This document shows, in pieces, positions 35,628 to 44,567 of a stretch of DNA of 64,000 bases. The stretch covers positions 1-64,000 of the forward strand of contig NZ_JAUORV010000007.1 in the NCBI RefSeq assembly GCF_030548205.1. The letters run 5' to 3'. Numbering within the stretch: the first letter of the stretch is position 1; the number at the start of each line of letters is the position of its first letter. The notes below the pieces were generated by a model. It ran no database searches and was not told the DNA's origin. It saw only the letters and a list, made by a program, of their open reading frames with translations. Origin of the DNA: Aliiglaciecola sp. 3_MG-2023. Its GTDB lineage: Bacteria; Pseudomonadota; Gammaproteobacteria; Enterobacterales; Alteromonadaceae. The position numbers and the translations under genes are program-made.

Positions 35628-38351
35628 ATGAGCAGAACACTTGTTACTCCCAACAGAATTAAATTCAGTAAGATCTCCACTGCAGTACTTTTAGGCATGT
35701 TAAGCAGCACGTCTGCCAACCTTTACGCCCAAGAGTCAAACGAAGGTGAAATTGAAGCAATCACCATAAAAGGTGTGCGCGGAAGCCTATTAAAATCCCT
35801 AAATCAAAAAAGATTCGCAAATAAAGTGGTGGATGTTATTACCGCTGAAGATATTGGTAAGTTTCCAGAAGCTAACTTGTCTGAAGCAATTCAACGTGTA
35901 CCTGGTGTCACTTTAAACCGAAACCCCACAGGTGAAGGGACAGCAATAAACTTACGTGGCCTTGGCCCTGAATTTACTTCAACCGAAGTGAACGGCATGT
36001 TAGCTGGGGGAAGCGATGGAACACGTGGCTTCTCCTTCGAAATTTTTCCTGCAGAATTATTTAACAGTGTAGAAATATCCAAATCGGTGACAGCAGACCA
36101 AGTGGAAGGGGGAATCGCTGGAAGCGTGTCTCTTTATACACCGGATCCGTTAGCCACCCAAGATCAAGTGCTCAATGTTTCTGTTTATAATAACTACAGT
36201 GACAATACCGGCACAAACAGCCCTAAAGCTTCCGTTGTGTTTAACCAAAACTGGGATGATACTTTTGGTATCAATGCCGCATTGGTTTACTCAGATACTG
36301 ATATGCAAAATAATGAAGTACGAGGTAGCAGCCATAGTCCGTTATCGGCAGTTTGGATTGGTCCTGATGTAGGTGAAGAAGGTGGTCCTACACAAGAGCA
36401 ATATGATGCTTTGTATCCTCGAATAGAAAGCTTTGGATATACTTCTGAGGAACGTGAAACCTTAGGTGCAGTGTTAGGTTTGCAATGGCGTCCTAATGAT
36501 GATCTTGATATTAAAGCGCGGGCACTAGTCGGCAAAATTGACGGTGATCGCGTAGAAACTATTCTAGATGCTCCGTCTGAAAGTAATATTACGGCGGTAA
36601 GCAACACTGTCATTGAGAACGGTGTTGCAACTCAAGCAACGTTGACCGGTGTGCAACAGCGCGTAGGTGCAAGACAAGAGGCTATCGATGAAGAAGTGAA
36701 ACAATTTACACTAAGTGCAGATTGGCATATCTCTGATAGCTTGAAATTCTCGCCTTATATAGGTCACTTTAGTCGCGAAAAATCTAACAGCAATGACTTA
36801 TTTTCATTTCGCAGGATGGAAGAAGATGGCAATTTCTATCCAGCTGATGTGAGCTACGTCATGCACGACAATTATTTAGAATGGTCAACACCAGGTACCG
36901 ATTTTGCGAGTAATCCAGAAGAGTTTGTCGTCAATGTATTTATTCGTCGTCCACTTGAAACAAAAGACTCCAACAATACTTTGAAGTTGGATTTTGAATA
37001 CGACAATGGCGATTTAATGAAAGTCGATTTTGGATTGCGTTTAACTGATAGAGAGTTGCAACAGCAACAAACAAGGAGTGACATCAGAGCCGAAAACTTC
37101 TTAGCTGATGGTGTGACTCCTTTAAATCGTCGTACCGATTTGCCCACACTTGCTGATGTCTATACTCCACTGGATCGTTTTAAAGTGGATGGTGCGGACT
37201 TCGCTCCTTCAACCTTAATCGGCGGTGACCCAGATTTAATCTTTGCTACTTTTTTTAATGCCGATGGAACACCTATCGATGGTTTATACGAAGACGTAAA
37301 CGAACCTTTTGCACTCATTAATAGTTTTGAATTGCAAGAACAAACAATTGCTGCCTACGCTCAAGCAAATATCGAAGTGAGTGAAAGTGTTACCTTGAGT
37401 ACCGGCTTACGTTTTGTAAGAACACTGCAAACGATTGAGTCACAAATGACCACTGACTCTACAGATGTAGACGCGTTTACTCCGGTTACCTTAAAAAGTG
37501 ATTATCAAGAGATTTTACCCAACATGAACATACGTTATGCGTTAAATGACGACATGGTAGTGCGAGCGGCTTACTTTAAGAGTTTAACTCGACCCGCTCT
37601 GGGTGAATTGGCAGCATTTGAAAGCTTTAACGGTATCGATGAGGGGGGCGGACTTGGTTCTCGTGGTAACCCTGATCTTCAGCCGTTTACCGCAGATAAC
37701 TACGACATAGGTTTTGAGTGGTACTTCACCAGTGAAGCTGTTGCAGCAATCAATATATTCTATAAAGATCTTGATGGTTTTATTGATACCTCTTCAACCA
37801 CGGAAATTAGAGAGTTTCCAAGACAAAGTGATGGCGTCATCGTTAGTGGCCCGATTATTTTTACCCAACCTACCAATGGTGTTGCCGCAACTATTACAGG
37901 TATTGAATTAGCTTATCAATCCAGACTGGGCTTTATCAGCGATTCATTAGATGACTTTGGTGTGTTGGCAAATTACACCATGATTGATAGTGCGGCTCAA
38001 TATTCAGATGAAGGAGACGTGCGTAATTCAGGGTTGCCGGGTTTGTCAGAAAGTAGCTATAACTTAGCCTTGTATTATGATATCCCTAGCTTTAATGCGA
38101 GATTGTCTTACACATGGCGCGATGAATACTTGGTTGAGTTCGCTTCAACTGCTGGTATTCCGCAGTGGCAAGAAGAGTACGGACAGCTAGATTTCTCAGC
38201 TAGTTACAATGTAACTGATGCACTGCAAATACAAGTGCAAGGGTTAAATCTGTTGACTGAGCAAGAAGTTAATCGTTCAGTGCAAAATACTCCGTATGAT
38301 CTTGCACAAATTGATAGACGCTTTGTTATTGGTGCTCGATATTCGTTTTAA
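35628..38351 (+). CDS. TonB-dependent outer-membrane receptor
   Basis: A 907-residue receptor of the large Xanthomonas/Caulobacter-type group (TIGR01782-like). A signal peptide ends near NLYAQES. A TonB-box-like EIEAITIKGVRGSL and the plug domain (about 40-190) follow, with ITAEDIGKFPEANLSEAIQRVPGV and INLRGLGPEF. The 22-strand barrel ends in an aromatic residue (IGARYSF). As first gene of the GlcNAc locus it probably imports an oligo- or phospho-glycan carrying GlcNAc. GAGGAAAATTC precedes the ATG. Regulated from the palindromic operator upstream. Confidence 0.9.
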   Translation: MSRTLVTPNRIKFSKISTAVLLGMLSSTSANLYAQESNEGEIEAITIKGVRGSLLKSLNQKRFANKVVDVITAEDIGKFPEANLSEAIQRVPGVTLNRNPTGEGTAINLRGLGPEFTSTEVNGMLAGGSDGTRGFSFEIFPAELFNSVEISKSVTADQVEGGIAGSVSLYTPDPLATQDQVLNVSVYNNYSDNTGTNSPKASVVFNQNWDDTFGINAALVYSDTDMQNNEVRGSSHSPLSAVWIGPDVGEEGGPTQEQYDALYPRIESFGYTSEERETLGAVLGLQWRPNDDLDIKARALVGKIDGDRVETILDAPSESNITAVSNTVIENGVATQATLTGVQQRVGARQEAIDEEVKQFTLSADWHISDSLKFSPYIGHFSREKSNSNDLFSFRRMEEDGNFYPADVSYVMHDNYLEWSTPGTDFASNPEEFVVNVFIRRPLETKDSNNTLKLDFEYDNGDLMKVDFGLRLTDRELQQQQTRSDIRAENFLADGVTPLNRRTDLPTLADVYTPLDRFKVDGADFAPSTLIGGDPDLIFATFFNADGTPIDGLYEDVNEPFALINSFELQEQTIAAYAQANIEVSESVTLSTGLRFVRTLQTIESQMTTDSTDVDAFTPVTLKSDYQEILPNMNIRYALNDDMVVRAAYFKSLTRPALGELAAFESFNGIDEGGGLGSRGNPDLQPFTADNYDIGFEWYFTSEAVAAINIFYKDLDGFIDTSSTTEIREFPRQSDGVIVSGPIIFTQPTNGVAATITGIELAYQSRLGFISDSLDDFGVLANYTMIDSAAQYSDEGDVRNSGLPGLSESSYNLALYYDIPSFNARLSYTWRDEYLVEFASTAGIPQWQEEYGQLDFSASYNVTDALQIQVQGLNLLTEQEVNRSVQNTPYDLAQIDRRFVIGARYSF

Positions 38352-38365
38352 GCACCGAAGCGAGA

Positions 38366-38393
38366 TTAAGGAGCATCATTTGATGCTCCTTAA
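38366..38393. repeat. perfect hairpin between receptor and glycosidase genes
   Basis: Thirteen-base perfect arms TTAAGGAGCATCA / TGATGCTCCTTAA with a TT loop, no T-run. Located 14 bp after the receptor stop. Such intra-operon hairpins can protect the upstream message and lower downstream expression. Confidence 0.7.
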
Positions 38394-38447
38394 GTAACTC
38401 TATCTAAATACCTATCTATACTAACATTTCTTATCGAGTGAAAAATC

Positions 38448-40079
38448 ATGCCGAAGTTAGGTTTGTCAATTAGTTGCTCTGCGATCCTTTACGCACTGCT
38501 GATAAATGCTTGTACAACAATGTCGAATACGAAGACAGACTTGCCAACTTTGTTAGAGCAAGCAACCCAAAACCAAATAGCACCTGGGTTGCGCTATTTT
38601 AAACTGGATAGAGGTGAAATGTCTGGCTACTTTCAGTTAACTAGTCCAGTGTTGTCTGCCAGTGATGCTGAAGTCTTAGTCGATAGGTTGAACAAACAAC
38701 TATTGGTAAACAACGCCAATAATAGCTCTCAAAGCTTAGAAGTTAAGATGCTTGATTTAATTGAAAAATCTCCAGAAGGCACTGACTTAGGAAAGTTGGT
38801 AACCATTAGTCAATTTCACTCCGTAACACAAGCGCAAGATATGCAACAAGATCTTGCTGAGAAGGGCTTTCAATTGCGTGCTTCCCATAGTAGCCAACGC
38901 AGTGGTGGCATGGGTAAGCAAGCAATCAGTATTCTTAAATTGGTACCATCTCAATACACAGGTGCATTGCGCTCATTTTTAGCTGAACAGCACATATCGG
39001 GAGTTGAAAAAACATCGGTAATAGCCAAAAGAAATCAAGGGATTGCAGCAGTTAATGGTGGTTTTTTTGCGTTTAACCCAAGTCAAGGAGTTATTGGCGA
39101 TGTGGCGGGTATCGGGGTAATCAACGGTACCTTAGTGAGCGAAGCTGTGGCCGGCAGACCCGCTCTGTTAATCAAAAATAAACCATCACTATCTGTCGAT
39201 ATTTTAACAAATGTGCAATCTCATATTAGCCTGACAGTTGAAGAAGAAGTGTTCCATGTGGATGGCATAAATCGCTTAGCGGGAAAAATATTTAACTGTG
39301 GTTTTGATCATCCTAAAGTTGTTGCTATCCATGACTATGTTTGCCACAAAGCAGATGAGATCATCGTCTATAACCATTTTTTTGGCGGTCTTAATGAAGT
39401 TTTAAACAACAGCGAGTTTTACTTTTTCGTGGATGAAAATGATGCTGTCTATTTTAACTTGGCTAACACGTCAGAGGCTTTACCTAAAGGGCACCGCCTT
39501 GTTGTTGCTTCAGGCGATCCAGCTTCGAAATTAACAAAGCATATTTCACCAGCAGTTAAAGCGGCCATCACTCAGCGGATAACCAGTGATTCAGGTGAGT
39601 TGAGGTTAAGCAAGGGTATGTATCTGGTTAATGGTGGACCGACCCTATTAATTGATGGTAAGCAACCGATTTCTCAGCGCAGTAAGCAAGGTTGGGGAGT
39701 GAGCAATGTTGATAATGCCACTGCTGCAATTGATGCCCGAGACGAAATTTCGCCAGCATCCTCAACAAATAATCGAGTCAATTTTTACCAAAATTGGGTG
39801 TTACAACGCCATCCCCGCACAGCCGTAGGCGTTACTGAAACGGGTGATGTCTATGTGGTGGTCGTGTATGGACGAGATCCGTTTAAAAGCATAGGCGCGT
39901 CAATCACAGAAATGTCAGAGCTTATGCTGGAATTGGGTGTTCAAAAGGCGATAAATCTCGATGGCGGCGGTTCCAGTGTGATGGTGGTAAATGGCCAGAT
40001 AACCGGAAAGCCATCTGATAAAGACGGGGAAAGGGCAGTCGCTGAAGCGTTGATATTTACAGCGAATAAAAAGGTTTAG
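38448..40079 (+). CDS. phosphodiester glycosidase (NAGPA-domain) lipoprotein
   Basis: A 543-residue protein with a lipobox at Cys22 (LLINAC). The N-terminal region (about 30-170) includes a stretch resembling SPOR-type repeats (ISQFHSVTQAQDMQQDLAEK). The NAGPA/phosphodiester glycosidase domain (about 185-540) has AVNGGFFAFNPSQ, GIGVINGTLVSE, RHPRTAVGVTETGDVYVVVV and NLDGGGSSVMVVNG. This domain, known from human uncovering enzyme, removes GlcNAc linked through a 1-phosphodiester. Here it probably acts at the envelope on imported glycan. The partner phosphatase is seven genes further along. Confidence 0.85.
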   Translation: MPKLGLSISCSAILYALLINACTTMSNTKTDLPTLLEQATQNQIAPGLRYFKLDRGEMSGYFQLTSPVLSASDAEVLVDRLNKQLLVNNANNSSQSLEVKMLDLIEKSPEGTDLGKLVTISQFHSVTQAQDMQQDLAEKGFQLRASHSSQRSGGMGKQAISILKLVPSQYTGALRSFLAEQHISGVEKTSVIAKRNQGIAAVNGGFFAFNPSQGVIGDVAGIGVINGTLVSEAVAGRPALLIKNKPSLSVDILTNVQSHISLTVEEEVFHVDGINRLAGKIFNCGFDHPKVVAIHDYVCHKADEIIVYNHFFGGLNEVLNNSEFYFFVDENDAVYFNLANTSEALPKGHRLVVASGDPASKLTKHISPAVKAAITQRITSDSGELRLSKGMYLVNGGPTLLIDGKQPISQRSKQGWGVSNVDNATAAIDARDEISPASSTNNRVNFYQNWVLQRHPRTAVGVTETGDVYVVVVYGRDPFKSIGASITEMSELMLELGVQKAINLDGGGSSVMVVNGQITGKPSDKDGERAVAEALIFTANKKV

Positions 40080-40081
40080 AA

Positions 40082-41032
40082 GTGGTAACGGGAATAAAAA
40101 ATACAGTGAGAAAGAATTTAACTTCGGATGATTCCCTTATATTAGGAATTGATGGTGGTGGAACGAAATGCAAAGCCGTTTTGATGTCACCGGATAATGT
40201 CGTTTTAGGTGAGGGTACGGCAGGGCCTGGAAACCCAGTTTATGGATTAGAGCAGGCGAAAGAATCTATAAAAAGCAGTGCAATTATGGCTTTACAACAA
40301 GCTGGTATGAGCCCTAGGGAATTGGTGAATATTACCCTTGGAGTAGGTCTTGCCGGTGTGAACCTCCCTAAGCATTACGACAACATTATGAATTGGCAGC
40401 ACCCATTTAAACAAATTTTTTTGGCAACGGATTTATTAATTGCCAGTTTAGGAGCCCACGACGGTGGAGATGGTGCCGTAATAGTGTCAGGAACGGGGTC
40501 CTGCGGATTTTCTTATGTCAATCAGAAGTCGACAATATTAGGCGGACATGGCTTTCCCCAAGGCGACAAAGGTAGCGGGGCTTGGTTTGGTTTAAAAGCC
40601 GCAGAACTGGTTCTGTTATCACTTGATGGGTTCGCTAAGCCCACACAACTTGCCGAAATCATGTTGGCTCAGCTTAACTTGAAAAATAGCGCAGAACTCA
40701 CTGAAAAAGTTGCGGGTAAACCAGCGTCATTTTTTGCTCAACTAGCAAATTGCGTGTTTGTTGCGGCCGATGCCAAAGATGAATTAGCCTTATCCATCGT
40801 TAAAGAGGGCGCAGATTATATTAATACAATGGCGGAAAAATTGATGAACACCCATCCCCCTAGAATGTCCCTTATTGGAGGCTTAGGAAGGTCACTATTT
40901 CCACATTTAGGCCGAAGGGTTCAACATACTCTGTCTGCTCCCTTGTCGTCTCCAGAAGTAGGTGCTGTCTATTTTGCCAGACAAAATATCAATGGTTTCA
41001 TACCTGAAAAATTAGTTTCAATCGTTACATAA
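40082..41032 (+). CDS. BadF/BadG-type amino-sugar kinase (GlcNAc or glucosamine kinase)
   Basis: A 316-residue ASKHA ATPase. It has LGIDGGGTKCKAVLM near residue 23, VGLAGVNLPKH, ATDLLIASLGAHDGGDGAVIVSGTGSCGF, and GGHGFPQGDKGSGAWFGLKAAEL. This fold matches the GspK/NagK kinases of Vibrio and Shewanella that phosphorylate glucosamine or GlcNAc. Start is GTG, 2 bp after the glycosidase stop, with AAGGT upstream. Converts the transported sugar to its 6-phosphate for NagA and NagB-II. Confidence 0.88.
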   Translation: MVTGIKNTVRKNLTSDDSLILGIDGGGTKCKAVLMSPDNVVLGEGTAGPGNPVYGLEQAKESIKSSAIMALQQAGMSPRELVNITLGVGLAGVNLPKHYDNIMNWQHPFKQIFLATDLLIASLGAHDGGDGAVIVSGTGSCGFSYVNQKSTILGGHGFPQGDKGSGAWFGLKAAELVLLSLDGFAKPTQLAEIMLAQLNLKNSAELTEKVAGKPASFFAQLANCVFVAADAKDELALSIVKEGADYINTMAEKLMNTHPPRMSLIGGLGRSLFPHLGRRVQHTLSAPLSSPEVGAVYFARQNINGFIPEKLVSIVT

Positions 41033-41045
41033 ATAAGAGTTTTAC

Positions 41046-42044
41046 ATGACCCAAACAATAATGGAAAAAGAAGCGCGGCAAACCCCAAGTGTTATTCGCC
41101 AGCAAATTCAACAAAATCATAAAACTATCACGGCGATTGCCGAAAAGCTGCATGCATTTGACCCTAAAATGGTAATGATAATTGGTCGAGGGTCATCAGA
41201 TCATGCAGGTGTATTTGCCAAATATCTAATTGAAATTGAAGCGCAAATTCCAACCTTTGCAGCTGCACCTTCGGTTTCTAGCGTATATAACAAACAACTC
41301 GCTCTAGATAAGGCTTTAGTGATTGTTATTTCCCAGTCTGGACGCAGTCCAGATATATTAGCCCAAGCAAAAATGGCAAAAAAAGGCGGTGCATATTGTA
41401 TTGCTCTGGTGAATGATGAAAGTTCGCCTTTACAAGATATAGTGGATGATGTTTTACCATTAAAGGCAGGCAAAGAAGAGTCGGTGGCGGCCACTAAAAG
41501 CTATCTTTCAACTCTCTCTGCGCTATTGCATTTAGTTGCAACCTGGACAAACAATCAAGGTTTACTTGACTCCCTAAATGAATTACCGAGTTTACTTGAA
41601 GCAATTATTGATTCACCCTCACAATTGATACCAACGGATGTTGATAACGTCAATAACTTAGTAGTATTGGGACGGGGACTGGGTTTTGCGGTTTCTAAAG
41701 AAATTGCATTGAAACTTAAAGAAGTATGCAGTATCCACGCAGAGGCGTTTAGCAGCGCTGAGTTTTTGCATGGCCCTATTACCTTGGTAGAACAAGGTTT
41801 AGCAATTTTAGACTGTCTGGTTTTGGACGAAAGTGAAGGGGCTCATCGGGAACAAATCAATGAAGTAAAACGACGAGGAGCTCAGGTTTTGCATCTACAT
41901 CAAAACAGCTTGGCAGCCCATCCGCGGATTGCGCCTTTATTGGTGTTACAGCGTTTTTATATTGATGTCGCCCAGCTTTCAACTCATCGTGGTTTAAATC
42001 CTGATGTGCCTTTGGGTTTGAATAAAGTCACCAAAACATTATGA
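41046..42044 (+). CDS. SIS-domain glucosamine-6-phosphate deaminase (NagB-II)
   Basis: A 332-residue protein with two SIS domains: IIGRGSSDHAGVFAKYLIE, VIVISQSGRSPDIL and EESVAATKSYLSTLSALL in the first, VVLGRGLGFAVSKEIALKLKEVCSIHAEAFSSAEFLHGP in the second. It resembles the glutamine-fructose-6-phosphate transaminase isomerase half without the amidotransferase, the NagB-II arrangement of Shewanella and Alteromonas. Converts glucosamine-6-phosphate to fructose-6-phosphate and ammonia. Overlaps nagA by 4 bp. Confidence 0.9.
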   Translation: MTQTIMEKEARQTPSVIRQQIQQNHKTITAIAEKLHAFDPKMVMIIGRGSSDHAGVFAKYLIEIEAQIPTFAAAPSVSSVYNKQLALDKALVIVISQSGRSPDILAQAKMAKKGGAYCIALVNDESSPLQDIVDDVLPLKAGKEESVAATKSYLSTLSALLHLVATWTNNQGLLDSLNELPSLLEAIIDSPSQLIPTDVDNVNNLVVLGRGLGFAVSKEIALKLKEVCSIHAEAFSSAEFLHGPITLVEQGLAILDCLVLDESEGAHREQINEVKRRGAQVLHLHQNSLAAHPRIAPLLVLQRFYIDVAQLSTHRGLNPDVPLGLNKVTKTL

Positions 42045-43210
42045 CCCAGAAAGTGAGATTGCACGTTCGAAAATTATTTGATGGACAGGCATACCATAGT
42101 GATCAAGTGCTGGTGATTGAAGGCAGAAATATCATTGCAATGGATCAGGATACTTCGCAAGTTGATACTGTGCTTAACGGTCTCGTAGCTCCTGGGTTCG
42201 TAGATTTACAAGTAAACGGTGGTGGTGGTGTATTGTTTAATGCCCAGCCAAACGTGGCGTCTTTAAAGATCATCTTTGCGGCTCACGCTAAGTTCGGCAC
42301 GACAGGGTTAATGCCCACGGTGATTACCGATGATATCATTACTATGGAAAAGGCGGCTGATGCAGTTGCTGAAGGGATTAGCCAAAACCTTCCAGGGATC
42401 TTGGGGATACATTTTGAAGGCCCGCATATTTCTACAAGAAAAAAAGGTGCCCATAGTCAGCAATATATTCGTCCGATTACAGATCGAGAGTGGGCGCTGT
42501 TTAAACGTAAAGATCTAGGTAAAATTATCGTCACTCTAGCACCAGAAATGGTGCCTGATGAGCAAATAAAAGCCTTAGTTAGCTTAGGTGTTAAAGTCTG
42601 TATCGGGCACAGTAATGCTGATGCGGTGACGACCAATAAAGCCCTCGAAAGCGGAGCCAGCGGTTTTACCCATTTGTTTAATGCCATGTCGCCAATTTCG
42701 GCCAGAGAGCCTGGCGTAACAGGTGTCGCATTAACTTCTGAAGTGGCACGTTGCGGATTAATCGTAGATGGTCATCATGTGGATGATCTGAATATTCGAC
42801 TAGCCCTCAAAGCTAAACCTACGGGGGGGATATTTTTAGTAACCGATGCTATGCCACCAGTGGGAACAGATGCTAAGGAATTTGAATTTTTTGATCGGCA
42901 CGTAACAGTAAAAGATGGACGACTAATATCTACAACCGGGGAATTAGCAGGTGCAGCCATCGATATGGCATCCTCGGTAAGATATTGTCATTTTAAATTA
43001 GGTATTTGTTTGGATGAATCCATTCGATTAGCTAGCCAATATCCTAAAGATTATTTATCAGGTTCACCTGTAAAAAGCGGTTCGACAGTTCAACTTGCAC
43101 CAGGAATGCTCGCCAATTTTATTCAATTGGATGAGCAACTCGTTGTGCAGTCAACATGGGTAAACGGCAATAAGGTCTTTTCCACAGAAACAATGGCTAA
43201 TGAGGTCTAA
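42041..43210 (+). CDS. nagA: N-acetylglucosamine-6-phosphate deacetylase
   Basis: A 389-residue amidohydrolase. Metal and catalytic residues lie in ILGIHFEGPHIS (Glu), CIGHSNA (His), GFTHLFNAMSP (His) and FLVTDAMPPVG (catalytic Asp). The N-terminal APGFVDLQVNGGGG has DxQ in place of HxH, as is usual for gammaproteobacterial NagA. Deacetylates GlcNAc-6-phosphate. Coupled to the deaminase upstream and followed directly by the transporter. Confidence 0.96.
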   Translation: MTQKVRLHVRKLFDGQAYHSDQVLVIEGRNIIAMDQDTSQVDTVLNGLVAPGFVDLQVNGGGGVLFNAQPNVASLKIIFAAHAKFGTTGLMPTVITDDIITMEKAADAVAEGISQNLPGILGIHFEGPHISTRKKGAHSQQYIRPITDREWALFKRKDLGKIIVTLAPEMVPDEQIKALVSLGVKVCIGHSNADAVTTNKALESGASGFTHLFNAMSPISAREPGVTGVALTSEVARCGLIVDGHHVDDLNIRLALKAKPTGGIFLVTDAMPPVGTDAKEFEFFDRHVTVKDGRLISTTGELAGAAIDMASSVRYCHFKLGICLDESIRLASQYPKDYLSGSPVKSGSTVQLAPGMLANFIQLDEQLVVQSTWVNGNKVFSTETMANEV

Positions 43211-43214
43211 AATT

Positions 43215-44528
43215 ATGCAAACTCTAACAACCAATAAAACCAGTACCTTTGTTCCAATGATCGTTGTTGGTATCTTGTTTTTTATTTTTGGTTTCGTTAC
43301 TTGGCTTAACGGCTCATTAATTCCATTTCTTCAATTAGTCTGTGAACTAAATGAGTTTGAAGCTTTGTTTGTGACCTTTTCATTTTATATCGCTTACACG
43401 GTGATGGCGTTACCCATGTCCATCATTCTTAAAAAGACTGGCTATCGAAACGGTATGGCGCTAGGGCTTGGCATTATGGCGGTTGGCGCTTTACTTCATA
43501 TACCCGCAGCTATTACTGCAAACTATGCCTTTTTTCTCATTGCCTTGTTTGTATTAGCTGCAGGTTTAACCATATTACAAACCGCTTCAAATCCTTACAT
43601 TGTATATTTAGGACCGGTTGAAAGTGCTGCAATGCGCATCAGCATCATGGGGTTAATTAACAAAAGTGCCGGCGTTTTAGTTCCTATTCTATTTACGTCT
43701 TTAATATTATCAGACATGGGAAATTACTCAGAAGATGCTCTTAGCGGTCTGTCTGAGGTAGCAAAAAATCAGCGTTTAATGGAATTATCACATAATCTAA
43801 TCGTGCCATATGTGTTAATGGCCATCGCGCTGGCCGTTTTGATTGCCTTAGTGAAGTTCTCTGCGTTGCCTGAAATAAAATCGACTAACAGTGATTCTGA
43901 AGAAAGTGGCAGCAAAACATCCATTTTTCATTTTCCTCATACAGTGTTAGGCGCAATTGCGTTGTTTTTCTACGTAGGGGTAGAAGTGATTGCAGCGGAT
44001 ACCATTGGTCTTTACGGTTCCGTATTAGGAGTAAGTAACTTTGCAGGTTTAACCTCATTTACCATGGTGTTTATGGTCATTGGTTATCTGGTTGGCGTTA
44101 CATGTATTCCGCGATTTGTCTCTCAAGAAAACGCGTTAGTAGCTTCAGGCATTGCCGGCTGTTTGTGTATCTTGGGTATTGTATTTTCTTCTACTCAATC
44201 TACAGGTATTGCCGACGTACTGTGGGGATGGTCTGGTATACCAGTTATTCCTAACACCATCACTTTTGTGGCATTAATGGGCCTAGCTCACGCTTTGGTG
44301 TGGCCGTCTGTATGGCCTTTAGCGTTAAAAGGGTTAGGGAATTACTCGGCTCAAGGCTCAGCGTTACTAATTATGGGTATCTCTGGTGGTGCAATTTTAC
44401 CTTTATTATTTGGTAAAATCTCCCACGAAATTGGAGATTTACAATCTGCTTATTGGATTGGTTTACCATGTTATTTATATATTTTCTTTTACGCTTTTCG
44501 CGGACACGCTATCCGTTCATGGAAATAG
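43215..44528 (+). CDS. nagP: MFS N-acetylglucosamine transporter, NagP-like
   Basis: A 437-residue FucP-family permease with twelve transmembrane segments: FFIFGFVTWLNGSLIPFLQ, IAYTVMALPMSIILKKTGYRNGM, LTILQTASNPYIVYLGP, and GAILPLLFGKISHEIGD. It matches the sugar:H+ symporter NagP of Shewanella and Alteromonas. I place the start at the ATG at 43215, which has GAGG nine bases upstream; an alternative 43200 start lies inside nagA. Brings free GlcNAc across the inner membrane. Confidence 0.88.
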   Translation: MQTLTTNKTSTFVPMIVVGILFFIFGFVTWLNGSLIPFLQLVCELNEFEALFVTFSFYIAYTVMALPMSIILKKTGYRNGMALGLGIMAVGALLHIPAAITANYAFFLIALFVLAAGLTILQTASNPYIVYLGPVESAAMRISIMGLINKSAGVLVPILFTSLILSDMGNYSEDALSGLSEVAKNQRLMELSHNLIVPYVLMAIALAVLIALVKFSALPEIKSTNSDSEESGSKTSIFHFPHTVLGAIALFFYVGVEVIAADTIGLYGSVLGVSNFAGLTSFTMVFMVIGYLVGVTCIPRFVSQENALVASGIAGCLCILGIVFSSTQSTGIADVLWGWSGIPVIPNTITFVALMGLAHALVWPSVWPLALKGLGNYSAQGSALLIMGISGGAILPLLFGKISHEIGDLQSAYWIGLPCYLYIFFYAFRGHAIRSWK

Positions 44529-44567
44529 TAGTTTAAATCTTAACCATCATTAAAAAATAGGCTCAGT

